NCBI GenBank assembly: GCA_050259615.1
Contig: JBLNAZ010000170.1
Span: 57,751-121,750, forward strand
Length of the DNA stretch: 64,000 bases
Reading direction: 5' to 3'
DNA from: JAAXKN01 sp050259615
Lineage (GTDB): Bacteria > Bacteroidota > Ignavibacteria > Ignavibacteriales > SURF-24
The notes under the pieces: generated by a model
The model's input: only the letters and a program-made list of their open reading frames with translations
Databases searched by the model: none
Told to the model about the DNA's origin: nothing
Shown here: one piece after another, positions 1-9,269 of the stretch
Numbering within the stretch: the stretch's first letter is position 1
How the letters are laid out: each line of letters opens with the position of its first letter
Made by a program: the position numbers and the translations under genes

Positions 1-2
1 TC

Positions 3-56
3 GCCAAGATGGTGCCTAATGAGCCCGGTAAAGCAGTATTTTTAAGGCTTTGTTGA
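3..56 (+). CDS. Possible 3' end of an upstream gene (partial)
   Basis: Frame 3 is open from the window edge to a TGA ending at base 56 and gives a 17-residue tail, AKMVPNEPGKAVFLRLC. The other two plus frames close at bases 19 and 45. Which frame is coding cannot be decided from so short a piece, but the 53-base gap to the next start fits an operon. If the exopolysaccharide reading of the following genes is right, this would be the place for a synthase subunit; the tail itself shows no recognisable motif. Confidence 0.3.
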   Translation, partial: AKMVPNEPGKAVFLRLC

Positions 57-109
57 CTACAGTCACTTAACCGGTACAAATCATTTTATATCTTTATTAG
101 AGACTATTT

Positions 110-1798
110 ATGATTCGGAATATTATAATTTTCATACTGCAAAGAGTTAAATTCCATATAAATTTAAGTTTTTTCCTGCTATTAGTAATTCCCTTTAATT
201 TAATAAATTCAGCTGAAAATATTTTCATCCGTGTAAATCAGGTAGGTTTTCTGCCCGGGGATATTAAAACTGCAGTTATTATGTCCGCAGCAGATATCTC
301 GGGAGAAGACTTTTTAATTTATGCAAAAAAAGGGAAAAACGCAGTTTATAAAGGGCATTTAAGCAGCAGTGTTAAAGGTGAAGGCAGGTTTCAGAATAAC
401 TATAATGTTAATTTTTCGGAATTAAAGAACCCCGGTCAATATATAATTAAATGCGGCGGTGCAGTTTCACTTCCGTTTGCAATAGGTATTAATCTTTACA
501 ACGCTGTAGCTGACTCGCTGTTATTGTTCTTTAAGGTTCAAAGGTGCGGCTATACGGATCCCTTTCTGCACGGAGTATGCCACATAGCGGATGCCACCAG
601 CTTAATTGCCGGAAAATCCCCTCTGCCTGGAAAGCAGGATGTTACGGGAGGGTGGCATGATGCAGGTGACTACGTTAAATTCTTTAATACGACGGTTTTT
701 GCAACTTATATGATGCTGTTTTCTTTTGAATTTGACCCGGTAAAGTTCGGTTTCGACGCTAATCGTAACAATATTCCTGATATACTGGAAGAAGCTAAGG
801 TCGGGCTGGACTGGCTTCTAAGGTCGCACCTGGCAGATGACAGGTTCATAATTCAGGTGCAGGATTTAAGAGATCATGAGCAGGGATGGCGGCTTCCCGA
901 GCAGGATAAATTGACTTTTGACCGTCCGGCTTTCGTTGGAGGGGGGAAGAATACCGTCGGAATATACAGTGCAGTTATGGCCCTGGCATCAAGGATATGG
1001 AAAGAAAAGCTGCATTATAATGAATTTGCAAATAAATGCCTGGAGGAAGCCATAAAGAATTACCGGCAGGCCTCCAGGATGCCTGAAGTTGACAAAAGCG
1101 GCAGCGGTATGTACCTGGATTCGAAGTCTTCGGGCAAAATGGCCTTAGGAGCAGTTGAACTTTATGAGGCCACAAAAGACAGCAGGTACCTTAAAGAGTC
1201 AATAGAATACGCCGCTGAGGCTAAATCTGATTACTGGTGGAGTTATGGGGACATAAACTCGGCAGCAGATTACAAAATTGCAAAATATGAGCCGGCAGTA
1301 AAAGATTACTTATTAAATAATCTAAAGAACTTTAATAACATAAAGAATAATGCAATTTTCGGGCAGGCAGCTTCAGACACCTGGGGCTCAAACACTGCAG
1401 TTATGGGTGCCGGCCTGCAGGCTATTCTCTGGAAGCGCCTTACCGGAAGGAGTGATTTTGATTCGCTGATGGTATTTCAGCGTGATTACATTCTGGGGAA
1501 AAACCAGTGGGGAGTAAGTTTTATATACAATATTGGAAGCGTTTTTTCCAGGAATTTTCATTCGCAGGTAGGGTATTTAAGGCAGGGATATCTTCCGGGT
1601 GCCGTAGCTGCCGGACCAATAAGCAGAAAAAAACTGGAGGGCTATAAAATCAAAACAAACGAAAAGGATCCATACTGGGAATTTCAGACAGATTCAGCGG
1701 TATATCAGGATATGAGGATGGATTATGTGACAAATGAGCCGTCAATTTCAACAAATGCCACCGCCTTATTTTTGATCGGTTACTTTGCAGGAAAATAG
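110..1798 (+). CDS. Secreted glycoside hydrolase family 9 endoglucanase
   Basis: This is a predicted secreted endo-beta-1,4-glucanase of family GH9. A long N-terminal signal segment (about residues 1-35, hydrophobic core SFFLLLVIPF) precedes an Ig-like CelD_N domain (about 38-125). The (alpha/alpha)6 catalytic domain runs from about 128 to the end. The nucleophilic-water motif GGWHDAGDYVKF carries Asp184 and Asp187. The C-terminal motif NEPSISTNATALF carries the expected catalytic acid Glu543. At 562 aa it has normal length for CelD_N-GH9 without a cellulose-binding module. The usual His-rich PHHR-type motif is altered here (FHSQVGYLRQGY). It is followed by a RecA-like gene and a TPR/beta-barrel gene, so it may act like BcsZ in an exopolysaccharide locus, trimming a nascent glucan, rather than in biomass digestion. 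That role is inference. Confidence 0.9.
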   Translation: MIRNIIIFILQRVKFHINLSFFLLLVIPFNLINSAENIFIRVNQVGFLPGDIKTAVIMSAADISGEDFLIYAKKGKNAVYKGHLSSSVKGEGRFQNNYNVNFSELKNPGQYIIKCGGAVSLPFAIGINLYNAVADSLLLFFKVQRCGYTDPFLHGVCHIADATSLIAGKSPLPGKQDVTGGWHDAGDYVKFFNTTVFATYMMLFSFEFDPVKFGFDANRNNIPDILEEAKVGLDWLLRSHLADDRFIIQVQDLRDHEQGWRLPEQDKLTFDRPAFVGGGKNTVGIYSAVMALASRIWKEKLHYNEFANKCLEEAIKNYRQASRMPEVDKSGSGMYLDSKSSGKMALGAVELYEATKDSRYLKESIEYAAEAKSDYWWSYGDINSAADYKIAKYEPAVKDYLLNNLKNFNNIKNNAIFGQAASDTWGSNTAVMGAGLQAILWKRLTGRSDFDSLMVFQRDYILGKNQWGVSFIYNIGSVFSRNFHSQVGYLRQGYLPGAVAAGPISRKKLEGYKIKTNEKDPYWEFQTDSAVYQDMRMDYVTNEPSISTNATALFLIGYFAGK

Positions 1799-1934
1799 CA
1801 ATGTTTTAAAATGGCACAGTTAAAAAATGATTCTCAAATTGAGTCAGTTGAAAGAGCATAACGAGATATTATATTTGGAAATAGTAACCATTTAACGGCA
1901 TAAAATTTGATCTATATTAAAAAACGAGCAACTT

Positions 1935-3212
1935 ATGAAAAGAAACATACAATTGGTACAAACCGGGTTACCCCTGATTGATCAGGCTTGGGGCGGATTT
2001 TATAAAGGGGGTACATATTTACTTGTGGGACCGAAAAAGTCCGGGCGTACGCTTTTAGGCTTGCAGTATGCAATGCAGTCGGCAAGACAGAAGGAAGTCT
2101 GCTTGTATTTTACGAATATGAGGCCCAAGGACCTGATGATCCATGCAGCGTCTATAGATTTTGATATTCAGACATATATGAATCAGAATCTGATTGTTGT
2201 TGTACGTGTGACCCCGCCGGCTGATTTGTATGACCTTCGCGACCCGGATGAATATCTCATTGAATATTTAAAAGATATAGTTACAGTTGTAGAGCAGTTT
2301 GCCCCGAAGAGAATAATTTTTGATGAACTTACTCCTTATATAGGTTTCAGCAATTTAAATCTGCTGAGGGAATCGTTTCTTGATACTCTGGAGAATATTG
2401 AGCAGAGAGACGTTACAAGTCTTTTTACAATAGGGGAGCCTGCCACACCAGTCGCACAGTCAATTGTGGATGAACTTGTACAGCACGTTACAGCTTCAAT
2501 TTATCTTCAGAAAAGGATTGCTCCGGGTGACTTTAAGGCACAGAATGGAAAGATGACAATCACTCCAAACATAGGGCACACTGAAGGGCAGTTTACAGCA
2601 AACTATACAATTGAGCCTTATAAGGGGATAGTTACTGATTTTAAGCCTTCGTGGCCGCAGGCAGAATTTCCTGCCGCTCTTCAGGAAAACCGGCCTCAGC
2701 TGCAGGACGGCCGGTACCAGTCGCTTTCAAATTTCGAAACGCACCAGGAGCCGTACTCCTTTTCCAACTTTTATGAATATAACGAATTTCTGCTGCTGCT
2801 GAACAATCAGATTGCTTTATACAAGAGTACAGGACAGATATTTTCTCTGGTATCATTCAAGCTGGATACTGCTGCAGAAAGAGACCGCCTGCTTACAATA
2901 AATCAGCTGCAGAATGCAGTACGCCTGGCAACAGATAAAAAAGACAAGATTTGTGTTTACGACAATAAAGTTATAGTGCTGCTTATAAGAAGCGATAAAA
3001 AAAATCTGGCCGGACTGGTGACAAAAATTCAGGCTAATTTTCCTTCCAGCGATTCAAATTATTTAAAAACTGTTCAGCAGTATATTTCAGTCCTTTTTGT
3101 GGAAATTGATGAAACGGTGGAAAATGCTGAGGCATTAATGAAGAGTGTGCTTGGTGAAGAGTTCCGAAGCGATAAAAATAACGACTCATTTAACAGGTAT
3201 AATTCGAACTGA
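1935..3212 (+). CDS. RecA/KaiC-like protein with degenerate P-loop and GGDEF-like C-terminus
   Basis: The N-terminal half (about residues 1-240) has the RecA/KaiC-like layout: TGLPLIDQAWGGFYKGG, then a P-loop GPKKSGRT at 32-39 and a Walker-B-like strand RIIFDEL with Asp130. The invariant Walker A lysine is Arg38, so ATP hydrolysis may be lost. A linker follows, then a domain (about 280-412) whose strand and helix pattern resembles GGDEF. In it, DKICVYDNKVIVLL aligns with the usual RYGGDEFvvLL hairpin but lacks the catalytic GG(D/E)EF and a clear RxxD site. A degenerate P-loop plus degenerate GGDEF is the design of BcsE, the c-di-GMP sensor of enterobacterial cellulose secretion. Homology is not shown here, only architectural likeness. 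The stop overlaps the start of the next gene (TGATG), which indicates translational coupling to the TPR/barrel exporter. Confidence 0.7.
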   Translation: MKRNIQLVQTGLPLIDQAWGGFYKGGTYLLVGPKKSGRTLLGLQYAMQSARQKEVCLYFTNMRPKDLMIHAASIDFDIQTYMNQNLIVVVRVTPPADLYDLRDPDEYLIEYLKDIVTVVEQFAPKRIIFDELTPYIGFSNLNLLRESFLDTLENIEQRDVTSLFTIGEPATPVAQSIVDELVQHVTASIYLQKRIAPGDFKAQNGKMTITPNIGHTEGQFTANYTIEPYKGIVTDFKPSWPQAEFPAALQENRPQLQDGRYQSLSNFETHQEPYSFSNFYEYNEFLLLLNNQIALYKSTGQIFSLVSFKLDTAAERDRLLTINQLQNAVRLATDKKDKICVYDNKVIVLLIRSDKKNLAGLVTKIQANFPSSDSNYLKTVQQYISVLFVEIDETVENAEALMKSVLGEEFRSDKNNDSFNRYNSN

Positions 3213-6091
3213 TGAAAAAAATCATTCTTCTTGCATTCTTACTTTTTTCAGCCTTAATCACCTTATCTGCACAGACGAGCCAGACAGCTCTGAAATCCGA
3301 AGCGATGAAGCAGATTCAGGCAGGAAACTTCGGCGAGGCAATTGACCTGCTCAATAAATACATATCTGCTTACCCGCACCTTTCCGACGGCTTAAATTTG
3401 AGAGGCTACTGCTTCGAAAAAAGAGGGCAGTACGGAGACGCCGTTCTGGATTATAAACGCGCCCTCATGATCAGTCCCAACAGTTCCGATATCCAGAAAA
3501 ATCTTTCCCGCGCAGAGAACGTGTGGAATTCCCTGTTATACAGGAAGATAGAAGGGCATAAAAGAGAAATTGCCATAAATCCTCAGAACGCGGTAAATTA
3601 CCTGGAAATCGGAAAATGCATGAAAAATCTGGGCAGGTGGGAAGATGCTGAATCCTGGTACGACGACTTCCTGTCGCGTACGGAAGCTTCTGCAGATGAG
3701 ATTATAAGATACAGCGAAATCTTAGCTCATAATAACCACCTCGTAAAAGGAGAGAAAGTACTCAAGACCTACACCGAACGCTATCCCGATGATCAAAGGC
3801 TCTGGAGCCGCTACGGGTTCTTTACAATGTGGCTCGGCAAGTTTAAGATTGCAATTAAGGCCTTTGAAAATTCGCTTGCAATAAAACCTTTCTTTAAAGA
3901 AGCGCAGGATGGACTCGATCAGGCAAAAGGCAAAGCATATATTTTTGAGTGGACTGATACAACGGCAAGGCATAAGCAGAATGCAGCCGTAAAAGAATAC
4001 GCAATTGACAAATACTACAGGCTGCTGAAGAAAAAACCTGCAGATGAAAATACAAGGTTTCTGCTTGTTGATGAGCTTGTTAAGGCTAAAAGATACGAAG
4101 AGGCATACCAGCAGCTTCAGGTCTTATCCAAATCACACAGCGACGACCCGAAATTCCAGCAGCTTTATGACAGCCTTAGCACAACAAGGGAAACGCTGCT
4201 GAAGAAAAAAATTGAAGATTACAAGGCACGCATTGAGAAGAATCCCACGGATAAGGCTGCCGTGATGGCGCTGGCTGAGAGCAATAGCGGACTTTTTGAT
4301 TATGACGGCGCCGTGAAAATCCTGGGAGACTACCTGGAGAAAACCCCTGATAATGATAATCTGGACGTCAGGTTAAAAATTGCAAAGTATGCCGGATGGA
4401 ACAGGGATTTCGGAAGGTCTCTGGAACAGGTGAACTTTCTGCTCGGGAAGGACCCGGATAATCTGGAATATCAGCTTCTTCGTGCACAGCTTGCTGTATG
4501 GACCAGTCAGGACTACGACATAGCTGAAAAGCATCTTTTGAATGTTGTAAACAAACAGCCTGAAAACACGGACGCGCTGCTTGCCTTCGGGACTCTCAGG
4601 ACAAATCAGGGGAACTTCGAGGAGGCAAAAAAATACCTCGAACTTGCACGCGCAGTCGACCCCGGAAGCAAGTATGTGGAACAGCTGGATACATATCTTG
4701 CAGCCGAGATTTCAAGAGCAGAAGAAAGGAAGATTTTTGAAATTCTGGAAGAGGGAAGAAAGATACTGGTAGAGACTAATAACTGCGAGGAGGCTCTGCC
4801 GAAATACGACGAGTATTTTTCCAAAGCTGCCACCAACCGCCTTTTCCTCCTGGAATACGCAGAAGTATATGCATGCGTTAAGAATTATCCCAGGGCAATT
4901 GAGCTTTATAACCAGGCACTGAACGAAGAATACAGCTTTGATGGCGCTTTTGGACGGGCTAAGGCTTATCTGTGGGGAATGGATTCCATTAACGCGCTTT
5001 CTGAATTTAAGAAACTTGCCGTTGAGGCTCCGGACAACTTTGAAGTTCATATGCTGCTTGGCGATTCATATCTGGCAATGCACCAGTATGATGAAGCAAG
5101 GGAGGTATACGACAGCCTCATGGAAAAATCGAATGATTCAGCTCAGGTAGCCCTCATTCAGCCCAGATACTCCTGGATTCCAGTTACTGGGTTTAGTTCG
5201 TTTTTTTCTACTTTCCCGAATTACATCGGCTTTGCACCCCAGTTCAATTATTATTCCGATAACCAGAACCTGAGATTCCAGAACTCCGGCGGCAGACTTG
5301 AGTTCGGCCTTACGAGTTTCATTTCTGTAGGCGCAACTTTTATAAGAGGAAGCCTCTCCTCAAGGACTGCCACGAGGAATTATACTTCCCTCGAGGGAAA
5401 CCTGTATTTAAGGCTCTCGCGTTATATGATGCTCTCAGGCGGCTTTGGCAATATGACCTTCAAGGGAACGCGCAATATGCAGATCTCAAATGCCAGCCTT
5501 GTCTTTAACAGGGAAGGAAAAGAAAATAAGGTTAACCTTAGTGCTGCTTATTCAAAAACAGATGCGGGAATTATACTCTTTTCAACACGGCTTATTGACT
5601 ACAGGAACGAAAGAATAGACAGAATTATGGCCAACTTATTCAGGTTTAACGGCAGCTTCCAAAATAAGCACGGAATTAAACTTTCGGGTATGTTCAGCTA
5701 TCTGAAGCTTGATGACGGCAATGCGGGTAACGACCTGCAGCTCAGGCTCGGGAAGGCTTTTGATGAGGATATTACGGCCGGATACGAATACGCCTTTGCG
5801 AACTATTCCAGAAAGTCTAACTTCTATTACTCACCCAGAAACTTTGAGTCGCACAGCCTCTGGGGAGAATGGGAGCTTGAGAAGAGTTCAGAGCTGGAAC
5901 TTAAAATTGGCGCTAAACTGGGATATGTTCCGGCAAGCGACTTTTTGACGAGGGAGATTTCAGGTTCAGCCGATTACAAGGTATATAAATCCCTAACCAT
6001 TATGGGCAGAATTACTGCCGGGGGCACTTACCGCTATGATGCAGCCTATAACTTCCTTTCAGGAACTATATCGGCCTTCTGGTCACTCTAA
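3212..6091 (+). CDS. TPR protein with C-terminal outer-membrane beta-barrel (BcsC/PgaA/YaiO-like)
   Basis: A 959-aa exported protein. A signal peptide (residues 1-20, cut after LSAQ) is followed by many tetratricopeptide repeats (to about residue 645), for example AIDLLNKYISAYPHLSDGLN and AVLDYKRALMISPNSSDIQK. From about residue 654 the sequence switches to alternating amphipathic strands ending in an aromatic C-terminus (...SAFWSL), the signature of an outer-membrane beta-barrel. Periplasmic TPRs plus an outer-membrane barrel is the architecture of BcsC, PgaA and the YaiO group, which export exopolysaccharide; BcsC is somewhat longer. The start overlaps the previous stop by one base, and a GH9 glucanase lies two genes upstream. 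The function as glycan export porin is inferred from architecture and neighbours. Confidence 0.75.
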   Translation: MKKIILLAFLLFSALITLSAQTSQTALKSEAMKQIQAGNFGEAIDLLNKYISAYPHLSDGLNLRGYCFEKRGQYGDAVLDYKRALMISPNSSDIQKNLSRAENVWNSLLYRKIEGHKREIAINPQNAVNYLEIGKCMKNLGRWEDAESWYDDFLSRTEASADEIIRYSEILAHNNHLVKGEKVLKTYTERYPDDQRLWSRYGFFTMWLGKFKIAIKAFENSLAIKPFFKEAQDGLDQAKGKAYIFEWTDTTARHKQNAAVKEYAIDKYYRLLKKKPADENTRFLLVDELVKAKRYEEAYQQLQVLSKSHSDDPKFQQLYDSLSTTRETLLKKKIEDYKARIEKNPTDKAAVMALAESNSGLFDYDGAVKILGDYLEKTPDNDNLDVRLKIAKYAGWNRDFGRSLEQVNFLLGKDPDNLEYQLLRAQLAVWTSQDYDIAEKHLLNVVNKQPENTDALLAFGTLRTNQGNFEEAKKYLELARAVDPGSKYVEQLDTYLAAEISRAEERKIFEILEEGRKILVETNNCEEALPKYDEYFSKAATNRLFLLEYAEVYACVKNYPRAIELYNQALNEEYSFDGAFGRAKAYLWGMDSINALSEFKKLAVEAPDNFEVHMLLGDSYLAMHQYDEAREVYDSLMEKSNDSAQVALIQPRYSWIPVTGFSSFFSTFPNYIGFAPQFNYYSDNQNLRFQNSGGRLEFGLTSFISVGATFIRGSLSSRTATRNYTSLEGNLYLRLSRYMMLSGGFGNMTFKGTRNMQISNASLVFNREGKENKVNLSAAYSKTDAGIILFSTRLIDYRNERIDRIMANLFRFNGSFQNKHGIKLSGMFSYLKLDDGNAGNDLQLRLGKAFDEDITAGYEYAFANYSRKSNFYYSPRNFESHSLWGEWELEKSSELELKIGAKLGYVPASDFLTREISGSADYKVYKSLTIMGRITAGGTYRYDAAYNFLSGTISAFWSL

Positions 6092-6123
6092 GCTTTAACA
6101 ACTGTTATTATGATTTTTACTTC

Positions 6124-6155
6124 AAGCCGGCTTACTTTAAGCCGGCTTTTTCTTT
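6124..6155 (+). terminator. Rho-independent terminator
   Basis: The ten-base element AAGCCGGCTT is repeated after a five-base loop (6124-6133 and 6139-6148). Because it is self-complementary, the two copies form a strong hairpin, followed by a T-rich tract. It closes the GH9/RecA-like/TPR-barrel unit and separates it from the small gene at 6222. Confidence 0.85.
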
Positions 6156-6221
6156 AATTTTTCAGGAATTATGCTATATTATATAATATACAAATCAATA
6201 TGACCGGCTAAGGAGACTTGA

Positions 6222-6413
6222 ATGCAGAATGAAATAAGAAATAAATTTTTCTGGACTTGGCTTACAAGCATAATCATCGGTATTGTTTTAATATTAAGCA
6301 TATTCTTTATGGAAGAAAGACATAATAGCTCTCAGCCTTCAACGCAGGGCACTACGGCAACCTCACCGCAAAGTATTCAGAATAAAGACTCTGTGGGTCA
6401 GGTTAATAAATAG
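6222..6413 (+). CDS. Small single-pass membrane protein, unknown function
   Basis: A 63-residue protein with one clear transmembrane helix (about residues 9-29, FFWTWLTSIIIGIVLILSIF) and a polar Ser/Thr/Gln-rich C-terminal tail. A good ribosome-binding site, AAGGAGA, lies 7 bases before the ATG. It follows a terminator, so it probably has its own promoter. The length and single helix recall BcsF of cellulose loci (also about 63 aa), but that is only a likeness of size and topology; no shared motif is visible. Confidence 0.5.
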   Translation: MQNEIRNKFFWTWLTSIIIGIVLILSIFFMEERHNSSQPSTQGTTATSPQSIQNKDSVGQVNK

Positions 6414-6954
6414 CAGTCTGTTTGGTTCTTCCAGCTTTTCCAGGTGGCTGCCTCATGCTCAATTCAAAATGGTTATATTAATCTTTGTTCAAAGTAAAAG
6501 TATTTATCAGCAGTAATATTGTCATACGGTTCTTCTGTTAAATGGGGAGTTAAAAAATGAAGCCTATATGGTTTTTTATAGGACTGATTTTAACAGAACT
6601 GTGCTTGCTGAAACTCATCCCTATGTATGGTGGGGAGGTTTGATGACGGTAGCAGGAATACTGTTTATACTGACCAATAAAAACAAAATTGTTGAATAAT
6701 TTTCCGGGGTATTATTAAAGGGTTCAGGCTCGTAATATCCTCTATTATTGAACAGTAAGCTTATCTTTTAAAAGTGAGTGCAGGGGATATTTCTGTTATC
6801 TCTATAACTCCGGACGGTTAAACCTGTCAGACCTTCGGCTGCCTTCCATCCTTCCACCCGGTTATCCAATTATGTGTTGTTTGTCATTTAGGAAAAAGTA
6901 AGTTATTATTGATAAATATGTTTCTATTTATGCGCAGTAAATTAAAAGTATGAA
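6414..6954. other. 541-base interval with only a decayed small ORF
   Basis: Apart from the broken small membrane-protein gene at 6557-6699, no gene, hairpin with a T-run, or RNA gene was recognised. The AT-rich stretch just before 6955 probably carries the promoter of the GWxTD/TPR gene, but no convincing -35/-10 pair was identified. Confidence 0.5.
6557..6699 (+). pseudogene. Decayed small two-helix membrane protein gene
   Basis: An ATG at 6557 after AATGGGGAG starts a reading frame beginning MKPIWFFIGLILT, a typical first membrane helix, but it ends after 28 codons at 6643. A second frame overlapping it continues with VLAETHPYVWWGG and then a second membrane helix LMTVAGILFILTNKNK, ending at a TAA at 6699. 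Placed end to end the two pieces read like one small two-helix inner-membrane protein. This suggests an internal deletion with frameshift. It could alternatively be two chance ORFs. Confidence 0.4.
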
Positions 6955-9090
6955 ATGGGACATTCTTTTATAAACGCAATTTTTATTACGCTATTTCTCT
7001 TCAACTCTGTGTATGCGCAGAGCCCCCCGGCAGGTGATGAGGATATTTATTACCTGAACGGTTTGGAGTATCTTAAAAAACATGATACTGAACTGGCTGA
7101 GGAGATGTTCAAGAAATCCGTAAGGAAGTTTTCCGACGCGCCTTCCATGTATGAACTTGCAAAACTCTACCGCGACAAAAACACTATCTCAGGCCGTGAC
7201 CGTGCAAGAGAACTAGTCCAGAAAGCTATATGGAAAGATCCGAATAATATTGAATACAGGATGCTGCAGGCTTCTTTATTGGAAAAGTTCGGCCTCTCGA
7301 TGTCCTTTGACAAGTATGAGGAGATAACAGAAATAGACAGCACGTATGCCAGTGCCTGGTTTAATATGGGAAGAATAAAGGAGGCAGATTTTAATGAATA
7401 CCACAACTCTGTTTTTATGGAGGATTACTCGAGCCCGTTACTAAGCTATGAAAAGTTTGCGATGGAAGATATGCAGGAGGCCGAGGCTTACTTTAAGAAA
7501 GCATTAAGTTTTGATCCCAAAAACCAGGAAGCAAGGCTTCATATGGCTTTTCTTTATGAAGATGCTAACCTTCCGGATAAAGCCATTCCACTGCTCCAGG
7601 AAATGAGCCGAATAGACTCCATGAATAAGGACGCACATCTGTACCTGGGGCTTATCTACTACAAAACATCAAATATAAAAAAGTCGTATGAAGAGTATAA
7701 AAAAGCTTTAAGGCTGATGTCTTATGATGAGGAGATAGATTTCACCTTTAACTCAGTAAAGGAACTCCTGGAGCCTCTGCTTGGAGATGAGTATAAGAAG
7801 TATACAAGCGACGAACTCAAGCAGGTAATTGACCTTTACTGGAAGGTAAATGACCCATTAAACCTAACAGAGTATAATGAGCGGCTTCTGGAGCATTATT
7901 CACGTGTAGCATATTCAAACCTCCGTTTTACAACAAAATCCGGCGGCATTCCGGGCTGGAAGACCGACAAAGGGGAAGTAGTGATGCGCTACGGAGAGCC
8001 TGTCAAAAGGCTGCGCTACAGGCCGCACATTGTGGGCGGGGAAAGGATGTCGGTTAAGGTTAAGACCGACGTCTGGGAGTATAGCGGCCTTACATTCGGC
8101 TTTACTGATGAATACATGTCGGGTAACTACCGCTTCAGCGTGCCTGTGCCAGGCAGCAGGTATATTCCGCAGTACCCCGGCGATTCACAGAGGCTTATGG
8201 AATACTTAAGAAAAGTAAAATATGAGGATTACACCCCGAAGTACGACGGCCCGGCATTCAGCATGCCGTACTACGTTGCGCAGTTCAGGGATATGGATGG
8301 TGAGAGGAACGGGAAAACCGATGTTTACATAAATTATGCACTTAACTTCCCTGACAGTGTGATAAAGAATAAAAAATTCACGAGCGCGCATAATTACGGC
8401 ATCTTCTTTACCGATAGAAACTACGAAGCGCAATTCCAGAAAAAGAGCAGTGTTGGTGCGCTGCCTGAAAATAGAAAGATCAAAATACCTTTTTCGGATG
8501 AGTACTACGTCAACTCTGTTTCCGTTACAGTGCCGCCTGATTCGGGAATCCTGGCTTTTGAAATCCTGCGCAGCATAGATAACGGTGTAGCTTCAAGCCA
8601 TAAACGTTTTAAGATCAGGGAGTTTCATCCGGGTGAATTTGCCGTAAGTGATCTTCTGCTGGCTTCAGAATTAAGCACGGGTGCTATGGGAAATTTATCC
8701 TTAAAAAGAAGGGATATCAGCATACTCCCAAATCCATTGAACACGTTTACGAAAGGGCAGAATCTTTTCCTTTATTATGAAGTTTATAACCTTTTGATGG
8801 ATAAAGACAACAAGACCGATTTTGAACAGAAGATAACGGTAATTAAAGCAGAGGATGAGTCGGGAATAAAAAAAATATTTAAGGCGATAACCGGAATTTT
8901 TGGACTCGGTGGTTCAAAAGAGGAAGTCTCGCTTACTTCCAGATACCAGACAAGTGAAAAAGACCCGCAGATGTATATACAGCTGGATATGAGTGAATAT
9001 GAAGCGGGGGATTATAGAGTGCAGACAATTATAAAAGATAACATAAGCCATAAGGAGGCAAGGGTAGAAACTATCCTGCACTGGCGTTGA
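6955..9090 (+). CDS. Exported TPR protein with GWxTD domain
   Basis: A 711-aa protein with a signal peptide (residues 1-22, ending VYAQ). TPR-like helices follow (about 30-270; for example AEAYFKKALSFDPKNQEARLH and AHLYLGLIYYKTSNIKKSYEEY). The GWxTD domain has its naming motif at residues 334-338 (GWKTD), followed by KGEVVMRYGEPV and a conserved DVWEYSG segment. The C-terminal region is beta-rich. GWxTD proteins are characteristic of Bacteroidota/Ignavibacteriota/Acidobacteriota and their molecular role is not established; an envelope role is likely given the signal peptide. It seems to stand alone: the next gene begins about 180 bases later. Confidence 0.85.
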   Translation: MGHSFINAIFITLFLFNSVYAQSPPAGDEDIYYLNGLEYLKKHDTELAEEMFKKSVRKFSDAPSMYELAKLYRDKNTISGRDRARELVQKAIWKDPNNIEYRMLQASLLEKFGLSMSFDKYEEITEIDSTYASAWFNMGRIKEADFNEYHNSVFMEDYSSPLLSYEKFAMEDMQEAEAYFKKALSFDPKNQEARLHMAFLYEDANLPDKAIPLLQEMSRIDSMNKDAHLYLGLIYYKTSNIKKSYEEYKKALRLMSYDEEIDFTFNSVKELLEPLLGDEYKKYTSDELKQVIDLYWKVNDPLNLTEYNERLLEHYSRVAYSNLRFTTKSGGIPGWKTDKGEVVMRYGEPVKRLRYRPHIVGGERMSVKVKTDVWEYSGLTFGFTDEYMSGNYRFSVPVPGSRYIPQYPGDSQRLMEYLRKVKYEDYTPKYDGPAFSMPYYVAQFRDMDGERNGKTDVYINYALNFPDSVIKNKKFTSAHNYGIFFTDRNYEAQFQKKSSVGALPENRKIKIPFSDEYYVNSVSVTVPPDSGILAFEILRSIDNGVASSHKRFKIREFHPGEFAVSDLLLASELSTGAMGNLSLKRRDISILPNPLNTFTKGQNLFLYYEVYNLLMDKDNKTDFEQKITVIKAEDESGIKKIFKAITGIFGLGGSKEEVSLTSRYQTSEKDPQMYIQLDMSEYEAGDYRVQTIIKDNISHKEARVETILHWR

Positions 9091-9269
9091 AGTTAAAAAA
9101 TATATGGCCCGTTTGATGCACATCACTTCAGATAAAATAATCACTTAATTATTTTGAAAAAATTCCAGTTTATTTGATTCTTAAATCCCTTTTTAGTATC
9201 AATACTTTAGAGGCTCACCTAAACCGCATATTCAAAAAAAATGATTCGATTTTTAAGGCAAAAGCTGAT

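Noticed and set aside
9174..9269. Upstream extension of the TPR gene from a TTG
   Set aside because: It would put 32 charged residues before an obvious signal peptide; the ATG at 9270 starts the signal peptide directly.
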